Shown here piece after piece: positions 53,108 to 61,632 of a DNA stretch of 64,000 nucleotides. The notes under the pieces were generated by a model. The model had not been told where the DNA came from. It did no database searches and saw only the letters and a program-made list of their open reading frames with translations. The position numbers were made by a program, and so were the translations under genes. The stretch is from positions 124,001 to 188,000 of the forward strand of contig NZ_RQGQ01000014.1 of assembly GCF_004770265.1 (NCBI RefSeq). The letters run 5' to 3'. How positions within the stretch are numbered: the stretch's first letter is position 1; each line of letters opens with the position of its first letter. This stretch comes from Leptospira congkakensis. Its GTDB lineage: Bacteria > Spirochaetota > Leptospiria > Leptospirales > Leptospiraceae.

Positions 53108-53656
53108 ATGTCTCCACGAATTTCGGTTTGGATAGCCAATTCGGTTTTTTTATCCTTTATCGTTATTTCCTTATTCTATTCCCTTGTTCATTTTCAAAAT
53201 AGTTATTTAAAATCAGAAACTACTACCTTAATTGGAGAAAGAAACAGGAGTTTTGCGATTGTTCAAGAACTCTCTCGTGTCAAAAACCAATTCCCGATTG
53301 CTTATCAATGTCATTATAGTTTTGGACTCAGCAATGGATCCTTATACGAAGTTACGGAACGAATTCCTTATTCCATATACAAAAGACTTCGGTTAGGTGA
53401 CACCATTGAGGTTTATAAAAAAGAAGTAAAGATTTTTGGAAAACAAACGGCTATTTCGCAAATTAGGGGGAATGCAGAACCACTCCCCCTTTTGGAAAAC
53501 TTAGAAAGGTATTTTTTATATGGATTTATCTATTTACTCGTACTTGTCGCTGTTACCTTACTAATTAGGGTTTTGGAATTATTATCTCGAATTTATCCTT
53601 CGCAGCAAAAACCAACTGTGACTGACGAGATTGTTGCAAATAAAACTCAGGATTAA
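53108..53656 (+). CDS. Small two-helix membrane protein, unknown function
   Basis: A 182-residue protein starting directly after the NADK-STAS stop. Two membrane helices (about 10-28 and 135-155) flank a soluble domain of about 100 residues with FPIAYQCHYSFGLSNG and LRLGDTIEVYKKEV, the arrangement of DUF3592-type proteins. Its last 92 bases overlap a convergent gene. Probably cotranscribed with the fusion. Confidence 0.65.
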   Translation: MSPRISVWIANSVFLSFIVISLFYSLVHFQNSYLKSETTTLIGERNRSFAIVQELSRVKNQFPIAYQCHYSFGLSNGSLYEVTERIPYSIYKRLRLGDTIEVYKKEVKIFGKQTAISQIRGNAEPLPLLENLERYFLYGFIYLLVLVAVTLLIRVLELLSRIYPSQQKPTVTDEIVANKTQD

Positions 53657-54101
53657 CATCAAAACTTACAAAACACATATATTTATCGTGTTTTACAATG
53701 TACATAAATTCTAAATAGTTTAGATGAGTGTTTTGTGTCATAAAACCACGAAGCCACTTACTTTCTCTATAAACTCTTTCGTATTGAATGTTAGTTGCAT
53801 CAATTTTTTTGATCGCTTCAGCAGACTCTTTAGAATAATCGCGGCTAATGATTTCTTTTTTCAGCGTCTTAATCAAGTTATATTCTAGTTTTGCTTTATT
53901 AGGTGGTAAATTTTCTGGGCGAGTTTTATAATAGTATTCGAATAACTCTTTATCCTGTCCCTCTTTTGCATCGTGATTCTCTTGGTTCACATCGGTAGAG
54001 GTAACTTGTGGTTTGGTGTCCTGGGCAGAAATAGATACTACTGCTACAAATAACACCAAGGTAATAGGTAGGGATTTTTTTAAGAGTTCCATAGTCTTCA
54101 T
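53565..54101 (-). CDS. Exported helical protein, unknown function
   Basis: About 178 residues from ATG 54101; upstream in-frame codons to 54167 are non-signal-like. A signal peptide ends VSISAQD. The mature part is charged and mostly helical, with KELFEYYYKTRPENLPPNKAKLEYNLIKTL, and then WLRGFMTQNTHLNYLEFMYIVKHDKYMCFVSF. No family known. Its 3' end overlaps the convergent membrane gene by 92 bases. Confidence 0.6.
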   Translation of the reverse strand: MKTMELLKKSLPITLVLFVAVVSISAQDTKPQVTSTDVNQENHDAKEGQDKELFEYYYKTRPENLPPNKAKLEYNLIKTLKKEIISRDYSKESAEAIKKIDATNIQYERVYRESKWLRGFMTQNTHLNYLEFMYIVKHDKYMCFVSFDVNPEFYLQQSRQSQLVFAAKDKFEIIIPKP

Positions 54102-54179
54102 TATCGGAATCCAAACAGAAATTTCAAAATAAAATTTTCGGTTTTCAAAAAGAGAAACAAGGTTCAAAACAGGTTTATC

Positions 54180-55682
54180 ATGTCGATTCCGCCACTCATC
54201 ACCTTCCAGGAGGACTTTCTTTCCGGAAAACTAATTTCTAAAGAATATGTCCACTTTTCGGAAATCGACTGCCCGGAACTGGACGTATGGATTGGAAGAG
54301 TGGTTCGTAGCATTTCCTTAGAATTTCTCCATGAAATTCTTTTCACCATTCTCAGCGAATTACTGGTAAACGGATGTAAGGCTAATGGCAAACGGGTTTT
54401 CTTCCAAGAACAAGGATTGAATCTCTGGGACGAAAAGGACTATGTAAAAGGAATTCCTCGGTATAAGGACGAATTTGGTCACAACCGCAAACGGGTTTTT
54501 TTGGCCCTTGATGACTCCCCATATAAAATTACTTTAAGCACAATTTTCAAAGAAGAATATATAGAATTTAGAGTTAGAAATAACGCCAAAATTCTCCCTG
54601 AAGAAAAAAATAGAATTCTAAAAAGAGTACAAGCATCTGCAAAGTATAAAAACATAAACGATGCTTATCGAGAATCAATCGATAACGAAGAAAGCTCTGG
54701 ACTAGGGATCGTACTCATTCATATCCTACTTCGAAATTCTGGAATTTCCAACCAGTTCTTTCAACTTTTAACCACAGAGGAATACACTGAAGTCATTATC
54801 AGAATTCCCAAACAACTCATTCCAAAAGAAAACCAAATCAATATCAAAAATCTATTGATCCGCGAAGTCAATAGTCTTCCCCCTCTTCCCCCTCAAATTC
54901 AAAAGTTAATCACCATCGCAAACAAAAAGGACGTCGATTGGCATGAGATCTCTGCTCATGTGGAAAAAGATCCAGCAATTACAGCAGAAATTCTTAAAAT
55001 TGCAAACTCACCTCTATTTGGAGCACACACACCTATTATCTTAGTTTTGGAAGGTTTAAAGAGGATAGGACTCAAAAACCTCGAATCCATTTTTTTAACA
55101 TTAGGATCCAAAAAAATCCTTAATGTTCGATACGCAAAACAAGTGTTAGTCTGGACACACTCATTCAAAACATCGATGTATGCTCGGTTTCTCATTGAAG
55201 ATAGTAAAAAACATTTAAAACTATTAGAACCTGCAATCATTTGCGGATTACTTCATGATTTAGGAAGAATGGTTCTTCTTTCGCTTGACCTAAGCCAAAT
55301 CAATCAGATTAGAGTTCTTCGAAGTGATGATAGTAACGAAATTTCAGAATGGGTAGAAGAATACACACTTGGAACCACTCATTCTGAAATCGGATATTTG
55401 ATGTCAGAAAAGTGGAAATTCCCTGAAGAAATTTTAGATGTGATCCGTTACCACCACAAACCTTGGCAATGCAAAACAAGAAACAATATCCTCTGTCAGA
55501 TCATCTATTTGGCTGACATTTTGGCCAATATTGGTCGTGGGAAAGGAAATTATTTTACCGTAGAGCCTGAAGTGTTGGAATATTTTGAAATCAAATCAGA
55601 AAAAGAATTTCGCGATATGCAAGACAGGTTTAAACTCAAATTTGAGGAACATAGAGAAGAATACCAAAATCTCTTAATTTAA
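54180..55682 (+). CDS. GHKL-like ATPase domain fused to HDOD
   Basis: A 500-residue cytoplasmic protein. The N-terminal 230 residues resemble a histidine-kinase-type ATPase: an N-box ILSELLVNGCKANGK (about 57-71) and a G2-like ESSGLGIVLIHILLRNSG. The G1 box reads VRNNAKILPEE, so the usual DxGxG is degenerate. Residues about 235-450 form an HDOD domain: LPPLPPQIQKLITIANKKDVDW, DPAITAEILKIANSPLFG, IICGLLHDLGRMV (HD retained here) and YHHKPW. The retained HD-like GLLHDLG and HH make a phosphodiesterase-like activity possible. It is followed closely by a small gene. Confidence 0.82.
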   Translation: MSIPPLITFQEDFLSGKLISKEYVHFSEIDCPELDVWIGRVVRSISLEFLHEILFTILSELLVNGCKANGKRVFFQEQGLNLWDEKDYVKGIPRYKDEFGHNRKRVFLALDDSPYKITLSTIFKEEYIEFRVRNNAKILPEEKNRILKRVQASAKYKNINDAYRESIDNEESSGLGIVLIHILLRNSGISNQFFQLLTTEEYTEVIIRIPKQLIPKENQINIKNLLIREVNSLPPLPPQIQKLITIANKKDVDWHEISAHVEKDPAITAEILKIANSPLFGAHTPIILVLEGLKRIGLKNLESIFLTLGSKKILNVRYAKQVLVWTHSFKTSMYARFLIEDSKKHLKLLEPAIICGLLHDLGRMVLLSLDLSQINQIRVLRSDDSNEISEWVEEYTLGTTHSEIGYLMSEKWKFPEEILDVIRYHHKPWQCKTRNNILCQIIYLADILANIGRGKGNYFTVEPEVLEYFEIKSEKEFRDMQDRFKLKFEEHREEYQNLLI

Positions 55683-55684
55683 CT

Positions 55685-55936
55685 ATGAACTGGAAAGACT
55701 TACTTAACCTAGAAGACAAACAACTAGAAGATCCAAAACTCGCAGACGAATTTGATTTGGTTGGGCATCCTGAATATCCAAGTATCTCTTCACTTCCTCC
55801 AGAAGAAACTCTAGAAATCTTAAAAGAGTTTTTGATAGCAGAAGGACAAACCGTAAACATCAAAAATCTATTAAGTTATGCGCCCATCTTAGAAATTACA
55901 TTAATCAAAAAAAACTTACCGACTATTTACGGCTAA
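55685..55936 (+). CDS. Small acidic protein, unknown function
   Basis: An 83-residue protein starting two bases after the GHKL-HDOD stop. It is acidic, without membrane segments, with WKDLLNLEDKQLEDPKLADEF and SSLPPEETLEILKEFLI. No family recognised. Tight coupling suggests a partner or regulator of the upstream protein. It converges directly on the cyclic-nucleotide-binding gene with no gap. Confidence 0.6.
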   Translation: MNWKDLLNLEDKQLEDPKLADEFDLVGHPEYPSISSLPPEETLEILKEFLIAEGQTVNIKNLLSYAPILEITLIKKNLPTIYG

Positions 55937-56377
55937 TCATTCCACATCCTGAACATCACTGATTCCAATTTGGTGTTCTTTTCCAACGTCATTACTAAAT
56001 TCGATTTTCTTCGCCACAGATTTTTCCATACTACTAATAAGCAGTTCGTTAGTACGAGCTAACCTATCTGCCATAATTGAAACCATCTTAGCAGCAAACT
56101 TCGGATTCTTAACAAGAAAGTTTTCTAACTGTTGTTTACTTTCAATCACAGCCACTTCACAATTTGTTATCGTTCTTGCTGTCGCACTTCTTGGATTAGA
56201 ACTGAACAAAGCCATCTCACCAAAAAAATCTCCAGGTTTCATCAGTGCTAGTCGCGTTTGACTATTATTCACAGTGAAAAAAATCTCAACGTTCCCTTGG
56301 AGGATGATGTACATCGCATTATTCAGTTCCCCTTCTTTGAAGATCCTCTGATTTGGCGGAATGTTGAGTTTGCTCAT
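55937..56377 (-). CDS. Stand-alone cyclic-nucleotide-binding domain protein
   Basis: A 146-residue protein consisting of one CNB domain (about 8-120). The phosphate-binding cassette reads FGEMALFSSNPRSATARTI, the Glu and Arg of which contact cAMP or cGMP. There is no helix-turn-helix, kinase or channel part, so it cannot act as a CRP-type DNA binder by itself. It may regulate a partner protein. Confidence 0.9.
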   Translation of the reverse strand: MSKLNIPPNQRIFKEGELNNAMYIILQGNVEIFFTVNNSQTRLALMKPGDFFGEMALFSSNPRSATARTITNCEVAVIESKQQLENFLVKNPKFAAKMVSIMADRLARTNELLISSMEKSVAKKIEFSNDVGKEHQIGISDVQDVE

Positions 56378-56486
56378 TGATTCGTGGCTCCTGTATCTAT
56401 TTTTGGCTATTTCGCCTAAAATCTGAATTCATTTTCCTTTCCCCCAGGAAATCTGAAAAGAAAATGCCTTAAAGGAGAAGAGAATT

Positions 56487-57569
56487 ATGGAATGGGAATT
56501 ACTAGGGATCATACTAGCAGGCCTTGGAGGTTTGTATCTTTGGGCATTTAAAATCCCCTACTCTCTTCCACACCCTCGAGTCACAAACAAAGGAAGGGAA
56601 AATAGGTTCGATATACTTCGTGGATTTGCCATGATTGGGATAGTTCTCATTCACATTCACTCATACTTTCAATTCTTCCACCCCGCAGACCATTCTGTGA
56701 TTCGAACTACCTTATTTCTTTCTAATTTATCTAGGTTTTCTGTTCCGTTATTTATACTAACTTCTGCGATTTTCTTAAGAAAAAAAGAAGGGTATTGGAT
56801 TACCAAATTAAAAAACCTCATTCTTCCTTATAGTTTGGCATCAATCGTTGGATATTTCATAAAATATAACGATTATTCCTTATTAGAATTTTTCCAATTT
56901 TACTTTTTAGGAAAGGTATTTGCACCTTTTTACTTTGTCCCACTATTAATTCAGTTTTATATTATCTTTTATCTATTTGATAAAGTTCTTCTAAATGAAA
57001 AAATTTCAAAATATTTACTTCTTGTCGCATTCTTAATCAATTTGGCATCAAACTTAGGAATTTTTGATTCCATTCTTCCCAAAGGATACCATGCAATTTC
57101 AATTCTGAATTATATTTTTTTCTTTCAGTTAGGTATTCAAATTGGTCTTTCAAAAGAAGAAGAAAAAAAACAACAAAATGCAGATGTAAAGTTAGCTCTC
57201 GGGATTTTCTCTTTCATTTTTCTATTTCTGATCATTTTGTTCAGCGGAGGTTATTTTATCGATTTCAAAAACCACCACTTAGTTTATCCCATTTTTTTCT
57301 TATTCGCCGTTTGGGAAATTCTTCCTAAATTGAATCACAAAGTATCTGAATGGATCAGTTTTGTTGGAAATAATAGTCTATTCATTTTCCTTCTACATCC
57401 TTTTGTGATCCATATGATGCATAGTTTTGACCCATATCTATTCGGAGGTCCGATATTAGGATATATTGTGACTTTAATTTTGAATGTAGGTCTACCAATT
57501 GGTGTCGCAATTATAATCCAAAAGGGTAAGTTTTTATATCAATCACACCGCTTTGGCGAACACCAGTAA
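56487..57569 (+). CDS. Membrane acyltransferase (acyltransferase-3 family)
   Basis: A 360-residue protein with about ten helices. NRFDILRGFAMIGIVLIHIHSYF (about 35-57) is the family motif, with the His (HIH) thought to be catalytic, followed by LSRFSVPLFILTSAIFLRKKEG. These enzymes O-acylate sugars of surface polysaccharides or LPS. GGAGAAGAG precedes the ATG. The 3' end overlaps the convergent reductase gene by 59 bases. Confidence 0.88.
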   Translation: MEWELLGIILAGLGGLYLWAFKIPYSLPHPRVTNKGRENRFDILRGFAMIGIVLIHIHSYFQFFHPADHSVIRTTLFLSNLSRFSVPLFILTSAIFLRKKEGYWITKLKNLILPYSLASIVGYFIKYNDYSLLEFFQFYFLGKVFAPFYFVPLLIQFYIIFYLFDKVLLNEKISKYLLLVAFLINLASNLGIFDSILPKGYHAISILNYIFFFQLGIQIGLSKEEEKKQQNADVKLALGIFSFIFLFLIILFSGGYFIDFKNHHLVYPIFFLFAVWEILPKLNHKVSEWISFVGNNSLFIFLLHPFVIHMMHSFDPYLFGGPILGYIVTLILNVGLPIGVAIIIQKGKFLYQSHRFGEHQ

Positions 57570-58113
57570 GAGCCTTTGCATATTCAACTAAAACATTAAT
57601 TACATAACCTAATCTAGCCCGAATGTATTCGTCATCCTTACCTTCGGGTGTTTCTGAATTTAAAACTGATTCTACATGGCGAACAATCACATGATCAGGA
57701 AGATACACAATTCTAGTATTTTTGTAACTGGACATGCGGAGTTCTGCATTTGGGTAACTTCCGCCCATCCCACTGGAAACAGTAATAATCAGTCCGGGTT
57801 TATGAGAAATATCTCCACCTGTTAAATAAAGAAAAAAATTCTTTAACGCAGGACTTGCCATCCCAGCATACTCTGGAGAAAGAAAAATATAACCATCTGC
57901 ACTAGCAAATCCCGCGCTATATTCTAACCAAAACTTTTTAATTTCAGAATCTTTCTCCCACATTGTTGGTTCCCAAAGTGGCAGAGGATTTCCACCCAAA
58001 TCAAATAATATAACTTCGATACCTTTTGTTTCTAATATTTTTGCTAAAAATTTTGCAACTTTCAGAGACTGGGAATTTTTTCTGTGACTACCTGCAACCA
58101 AACAAATTTTCAT
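57511..58113 (-). CDS. NAD(P)H-dependent FMN reductase-like protein
   Basis: A 200-residue flavodoxin-fold protein. ICLVAGSHRKNSQSLKVAKFLA is the phosphate-binding loop for FMN; FLSPEYAGMASPALKNFFLYL and SSGMGGSYPNAELRM follow as in NADPH-dependent FMN/quinone reductases. It is the last gene of the parAB operon (ATGA overlap with the preceding gene) and may have no link to partition. Confidence 0.9.
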   Translation of the reverse strand: MKICLVAGSHRKNSQSLKVAKFLAKILETKGIEVILFDLGGNPLPLWEPTMWEKDSEIKKFWLEYSAGFASADGYIFLSPEYAGMASPALKNFFLYLTGGDISHKPGLIITVSSGMGGSYPNAELRMSSYKNTRIVYLPDHVIVRHVESVLNSETPEGKDDEYIRARLGYVINVLVEYAKALTGVRQSGVIDIKTYPFGL

Positions 58114-58754
58114 CTAGGTCCACCACCTTGATTTTTGTTTCCTTTATGGTGAGTTTTCTTTTTATTTTTCCATTTCCTATTGTTATGGCCACTAGGTTTT
58201 GAATCATGATCTTCTTTTTTCTTCTGCGGATGATGATGGTGTTTTTTCTCTGCAAAAGCTTTTTCTTTTTTCTGCTCCCTTTCTTTTACAAATCTTAACT
58301 TTTCATCACCATATAGTTGGATGTATCCAAACAAAAACATGGAGAGAATCCCGTGAATTCTTTCCCATTGTTTTTTATCAAGTTCACCAAATACTGAATG
58401 TTCGGCGAAAGGTCCGGAATGCAATTTAAAGGCAGTTAAGGATGTTTTTAAACGAAGAAGTGCAGAGTCAGAGTCTCCTAAATCCTTTGGAGGGAACCCT
58501 GGAATTTGGTTCGCTTTTGTATAATTTCCTGTGGATATAAGTTTTGCAAACTTATATTTACCCAATAATTTATTGATTGTATTCCGTTTATTAGTGGAGC
58601 CGATCCTTTGAATGGACAACTCAATGGATTCTGCCAAAAAATCATAAACTTGAGTTAAAGTAACATCAGCTTTCTGTTTTTTCTCACACGCTATAATAAT
58701 CGATAACTCTCTTTCGATATCCTCTATCGTTTTAAGTTTTAAAGTTGACTTCAT
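58110..58754 (-). CDS. DUF1569-like protein with basic His/Lys-rich tail
   Basis: A 214-residue protein. Residues about 30-150 carry the pattern of the DinB-like DUF1569 family: SNKR-type segment NKLLGKYKF, LRLKTSLTAF and EHSVFGELDKKQWERIHG. The His residues that bind metal in that superfamily are mostly replaced (FLFGYIQ instead of HxxHHL). A tail from about 165 is very rich in Lys, His and Asn and ends GGGPR, resembling nucleic-acid-binding tails. It follows parB by seven bases with GAGGA upstream, so it may act with the partition complex. Confidence 0.6.
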   Translation of the reverse strand: MKSTLKLKTIEDIERELSIIIACEKKQKADVTLTQVYDFLAESIELSIQRIGSTNKRNTINKLLGKYKFAKLISTGNYTKANQIPGFPPKDLGDSDSALLRLKTSLTAFKLHSGPFAEHSVFGELDKKQWERIHGILSMFLFGYIQLYGDEKLRFVKEREQKKEKAFAEKKHHHHPQKKKEDHDSKPSGHNNRKWKNKKKTHHKGNKNQGGGPR

Positions 58755-58761
58755 TTTTCCT

Positions 58762-59472
58762 CTATTCGTTGATTCCGTATTTCTTTTTAAGCAAACCTAA
58801 TTCTTTTAAAAAGTTATCTCTAACCTTTCCACTAAGTTTACCAAAATTAATACTAATACGGCTAGCCCCAGACCCAATACGGGGTGAAATGGTTTCACCC
58901 CCCCTATTCTCTTTTCGTTTTAGTAGTTCCTCAAGGTTTTTTACCGAAAGAGGTTTTCCACTGATCAAAAGTTCCATTACCGATTTTTGATCCAACCTGG
59001 CGATACTGCTAAGTTGTTTTACATACCTTCCGCTGTAACCCAACAATTCAGAAACTTCTTCCGCTGTTTTTCTTTTTTCTTTTCTAAGGAATTGGATGGC
59101 TTTACCTACTTCCCAAGGATTTAAATTCTTCCTCTTTTCGTTTTCAGCAAGAGACATTTCATAACAAACATCTTCATTGGCATCCGTTACAATTGCGGGT
59201 ATTTCTTTCCATCCTAATTTAATAGCGGCACGATATCTACGTTCGCCTGCCACAATCAGATATTTACCTTTTTCTTTCCTAACGAGGATTGGTTCGATTA
59301 GTCCCAACCTTTCCATAGAAGGTAATAGGTCTGTTGTATCCTCACGTCCAATCAGACGAGGTTGAGTAGGATTAGGGAATATTTGACTGAGCTCTAAATG
59401 AGAAGGGTTCTTTTTCTTTTCAGAGTATGCAGAAATTAAATCTAAAGCTTGAAATTCAGTTTTTTTGGACAT
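58762..59472 (-). CDS. parB: ParB-family partition protein
   Basis: About 236 residues. The ParB N-domain has IFPNPTQPRL and the CTP-binding motif VAGERRYRAAIKLGW. The HTH part has NLNPWEVGKAIQFL and TAEEVSELLGYSGRYVKQL, which would bind parS. The C-terminal dimer region is short. Start ATG 59472 overlaps the end of parA; a longer frame to 59499 is possible. A palindrome matching the one upstream of parA lies inside this gene at 58881-58901. Confidence 0.93.
   Translation of the reverse strand: MSKKTEFQALDLISAYSEKKKNPSHLELSQIFPNPTQPRLIGREDTTDLLPSMERLGLIEPILVRKEKGKYLIVAGERRYRAAIKLGWKEIPAIVTDANEDVCYEMSLAENEKRKNLNPWEVGKAIQFLRKEKRKTAEEVSELLGYSGRYVKQLSSIARLDQKSVMELLISGKPLSVKNLEELLKRKENRGGETISPRIGSGASRISINFGKLSGKVRDNFLKELGLLKKKYGINE
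58881..58901. other. Candidate parS site inside parB
   Basis: GGGGTGAAA-TGG-TTTCACCCC, a 21-base palindrome whose nine-bp arms are identical to those of the palindrome at 60440-60460. It encodes the GGETISP segment of ParB. It uses the GTGAAA hexamer of canonical parS but in everted order. Confidence 0.65.
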
Positions 59473-60382
59473 CGATTTTTTGTTTAACCTCTGCAGCAAG
59501 ATCTCTAAAATTTTTCATTGTAGTTAAGTCTATTTTTGCCAAAAACGACATCTTCGCTTGGGCTTGCGGAATTGCCTCACGTCTTTGGATGACGGTATCA
59601 AATACCGGAAAATATCTTTTGACTCCTTCTGCTAAACCAGCGAGTGCTTTTTGTCCTTCATATTGGTTTAATACTGCACCTAGTAATTTCAACCTTTGGT
59701 TGGCTTTCTTTTGGATCTTTTGAAAAGTTTCATACAAATCACGAATTCCTTGTAAGCTAAAGGCCCTCGTTTGGATAGGAACCAAGATGTAATCAGCACA
59801 GATAAGTGCATTTTCTAATATTAGTCCTAATGAAGGAGGGCAATCTATAATTATATATTCATATCTCGAACGAAGAGGAAGAATCGCTTCATTCAGCAAT
59901 TCAAAATCATCTCTTTCGTATGGAGTTGTCAAATTAGCAAGTTCCAATGTGGAAGGAAGTAAATCAAAATTTTCACCGATCGTTCTAATTGCAGGATCAA
60001 TATCTCTGGGTTTTTTACCGCGATAACCTAAATAATCCATTATAGAGGGAACATCTTCTTTGAGAAACAGTTGTGTTGCATTTGCTTGCGGGTCCCAGTC
60101 GATTAACAATACTTTGTGGTTTTCAGAAAGGGCTTCAGCAAGATAAAGGCTAATTGTTGTTTTCCCCTCCCCTCCTTTTTGGTTTGAAACAGCAATTACA
60201 TGGCTATCCAAACCATCTTGTTCAGTTGGCTCAAAATATTTAATCAACACAGATTGTTTGAACTCGCCAGTTTTCCATCCTGGAATCTTCAAACTAGTGG
60301 CCTTCGCAGCAAACTCACCTGCTTTCAGACCAACAAATTTCGCTGCTTCTTCTTCAGTAAAAATAGTTTCTGCTTTGCCCAT
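59456..60382 (-). CDS. parA: ParA-family partition ATPase
   Basis: A 308-residue Walker-type ATPase that positions DNA with ParB. Residues 1-60 form a helix-turn-helix-like domain (TEEEAAKFVGLKAGEFAAKA), as in autoregulatory type Ia ParAs of plasmids and secondary chromosomes. The deviant Walker A NQKGGEGKTT (67-76), LIDWDPQANAT and IIDCPPSLG follow. The N-terminal domain suggests it represses its own operon. First gene of the parA-parB-DUF1569-reductase operon. Confidence 0.93.
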   Translation of the reverse strand: MGKAETIFTEEEAAKFVGLKAGEFAAKATSLKIPGWKTGEFKQSVLIKYFEPTEQDGLDSHVIAVSNQKGGEGKTTISLYLAEALSENHKVLLIDWDPQANATQLFLKEDVPSIMDYLGYRGKKPRDIDPAIRTIGENFDLLPSTLELANLTTPYERDDFELLNEAILPLRSRYEYIIIDCPPSLGLILENALICADYILVPIQTRAFSLQGIRDLYETFQKIQKKANQRLKLLGAVLNQYEGQKALAGLAEGVKRYFPVFDTVIQRREAIPQAQAKMSFLAKIDLTTMKNFRDLAAEVKQKIDVQKN

Positions 60383-60434
60383 AACCTTCCCAAAGGATGC
60401 ATAAATCCGCCCAGACTGTCAATTTAATTATGTC

Positions 60435-60465
60435 TCTTAGGGGTGAAATCATTTCACCCCTAAGA
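60435..60465. other. Perfect 31-base palindrome upstream of parA, candidate parS/operator
   Basis: Two 15-bp arms (60435-60449 and 60451-60465) flank a single C. The core GGGGTGAAA-TCA-TTTCACCCC (60440-60460) matches the palindrome inside parB in both arms. It lies 50-85 bases before parA and about 100 before the divergent beta-barrel gene, a position fitting both centromere and operator roles. Confidence 0.75.
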
Positions 60466-60566
60466 AGAACGAATCTAGTTGAAATCGAGAAAGAAACATC
60501 ATTATACCATCCCTCAAAAATAAATTTAGGAATTTACAACTTAGAGGTAAAGTAGAACCTACGCTG

Positions 60567-61616
60567 GTGCCTAAAATTCCCAAGATTCCATTTTTATTTT
60601 TAATTCTCAGTTTAAATTCACTGTCTGCAGAAATAATCTGGGGGCCAACCATCGAAAAGTCTGGTGGTGAATATATATTTGAAACTGGTAATAAATATCC
60701 AAACCTATCGGGAATTCGAGGCGGCTCGAGGATCTCTTTTCCTAGGACATTTTCGCTATTCGGGATCCAAGGAATTTTTACAAAAGACCGACTAGAAATT
60801 AGCGGTGCCCTTAAAACCACAGGTCGATATCAAAAATCGGGAGAAGCTCGAGATGAAGATTTTTTTCTTGGAGCAGTATCCACCGAAAACACCACAAACA
60901 TCGCAACACGTGAATGGAGTTACCGAGATTCAGCGACTATCTATTCCGGTAGTCGTAACTTTGCCGATGGGAAAGGTAAATCAACAGTATTTGAAAGCCG
61001 AGCAGAACTCTATGGGAGGTATTATTTCCAAACAGCTAATCCAAATTACTGGGCTGATGGTTCTGGGTTTTTTCTTTCTATGGGCGCAAGATATTCTTAC
61101 TTTAAATACATTTTCTATGATGTGAATCAATACGTGGAATCTACTCCCGTCTTTTATGGTCCGATTGGAATGGGACTCACGTTTTCAAACGATTTATGGG
61201 AATTCTTTACCGGCGGTGGATACCGATATTCATCCGGGGACTTCTACGCGGACTTTAGTTTTATGCCATCGATAGGAAGAATCAAAACGAGAGATTTTCA
61301 TGTACAGAGGTCTATCAACTTCTTCTCTGAAAACTATGGACTTGGCTGGGCTTCCAAAGCAGAAGTTGGTTATAAAATAGGGCCAACCTGGCTTAGTTAT
61401 ATACGCATTAACCACAGAAGATTTTTTTCCGAAGGTAGATTTACTTCACAGGGCGGATTAACCAGAGATGACCTAGCTTCTAATTTAGTCGGTGGCTTCA
61501 AATCACATATAAATATAAAAGATTATTCGATCGAAATAGGAGCCTTAAACAAATTAGATTGGTCACCTGGAAGTTCAACAAATACAGAAAAAGTAGTACC
61601 TAATACAGAGGAATAA
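60567..61616 (+). CDS. Putative outer-membrane beta-barrel protein
   Basis: A 349-residue protein from GTG with a signal peptide (cleavage after SLSA). The mature part is rich in aromatic residues and alternating-hydrophobicity strands separated by Gly/Ser/Asn turns (AELYGRYYFQTA, FFLSMGARYSYFKYIFY, FFTGGGYRYSSGDFYADFSF, WLSYIRINHRRFF), which suggests a beta-barrel of about 10-12 strands. Family not recognised; porin-like or omptin-like alternatives are open. Confidence 0.7.
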   Translation: MPKIPKIPFLFLILSLNSLSAEIIWGPTIEKSGGEYIFETGNKYPNLSGIRGGSRISFPRTFSLFGIQGIFTKDRLEISGALKTTGRYQKSGEARDEDFFLGAVSTENTTNIATREWSYRDSATIYSGSRNFADGKGKSTVFESRAELYGRYYFQTANPNYWADGSGFFLSMGARYSYFKYIFYDVNQYVESTPVFYGPIGMGLTFSNDLWEFFTGGGYRYSSGDFYADFSFMPSIGRIKTRDFHVQRSINFFSENYGLGWASKAEVGYKIGPTWLSYIRINHRRFFSEGRFTSQGGLTRDDLASNLVGGFKSHINIKDYSIEIGALNKLDWSPGSSTNTEKVVPNTEE

Positions 61617-61632
61617 AACTATCTAATACATA

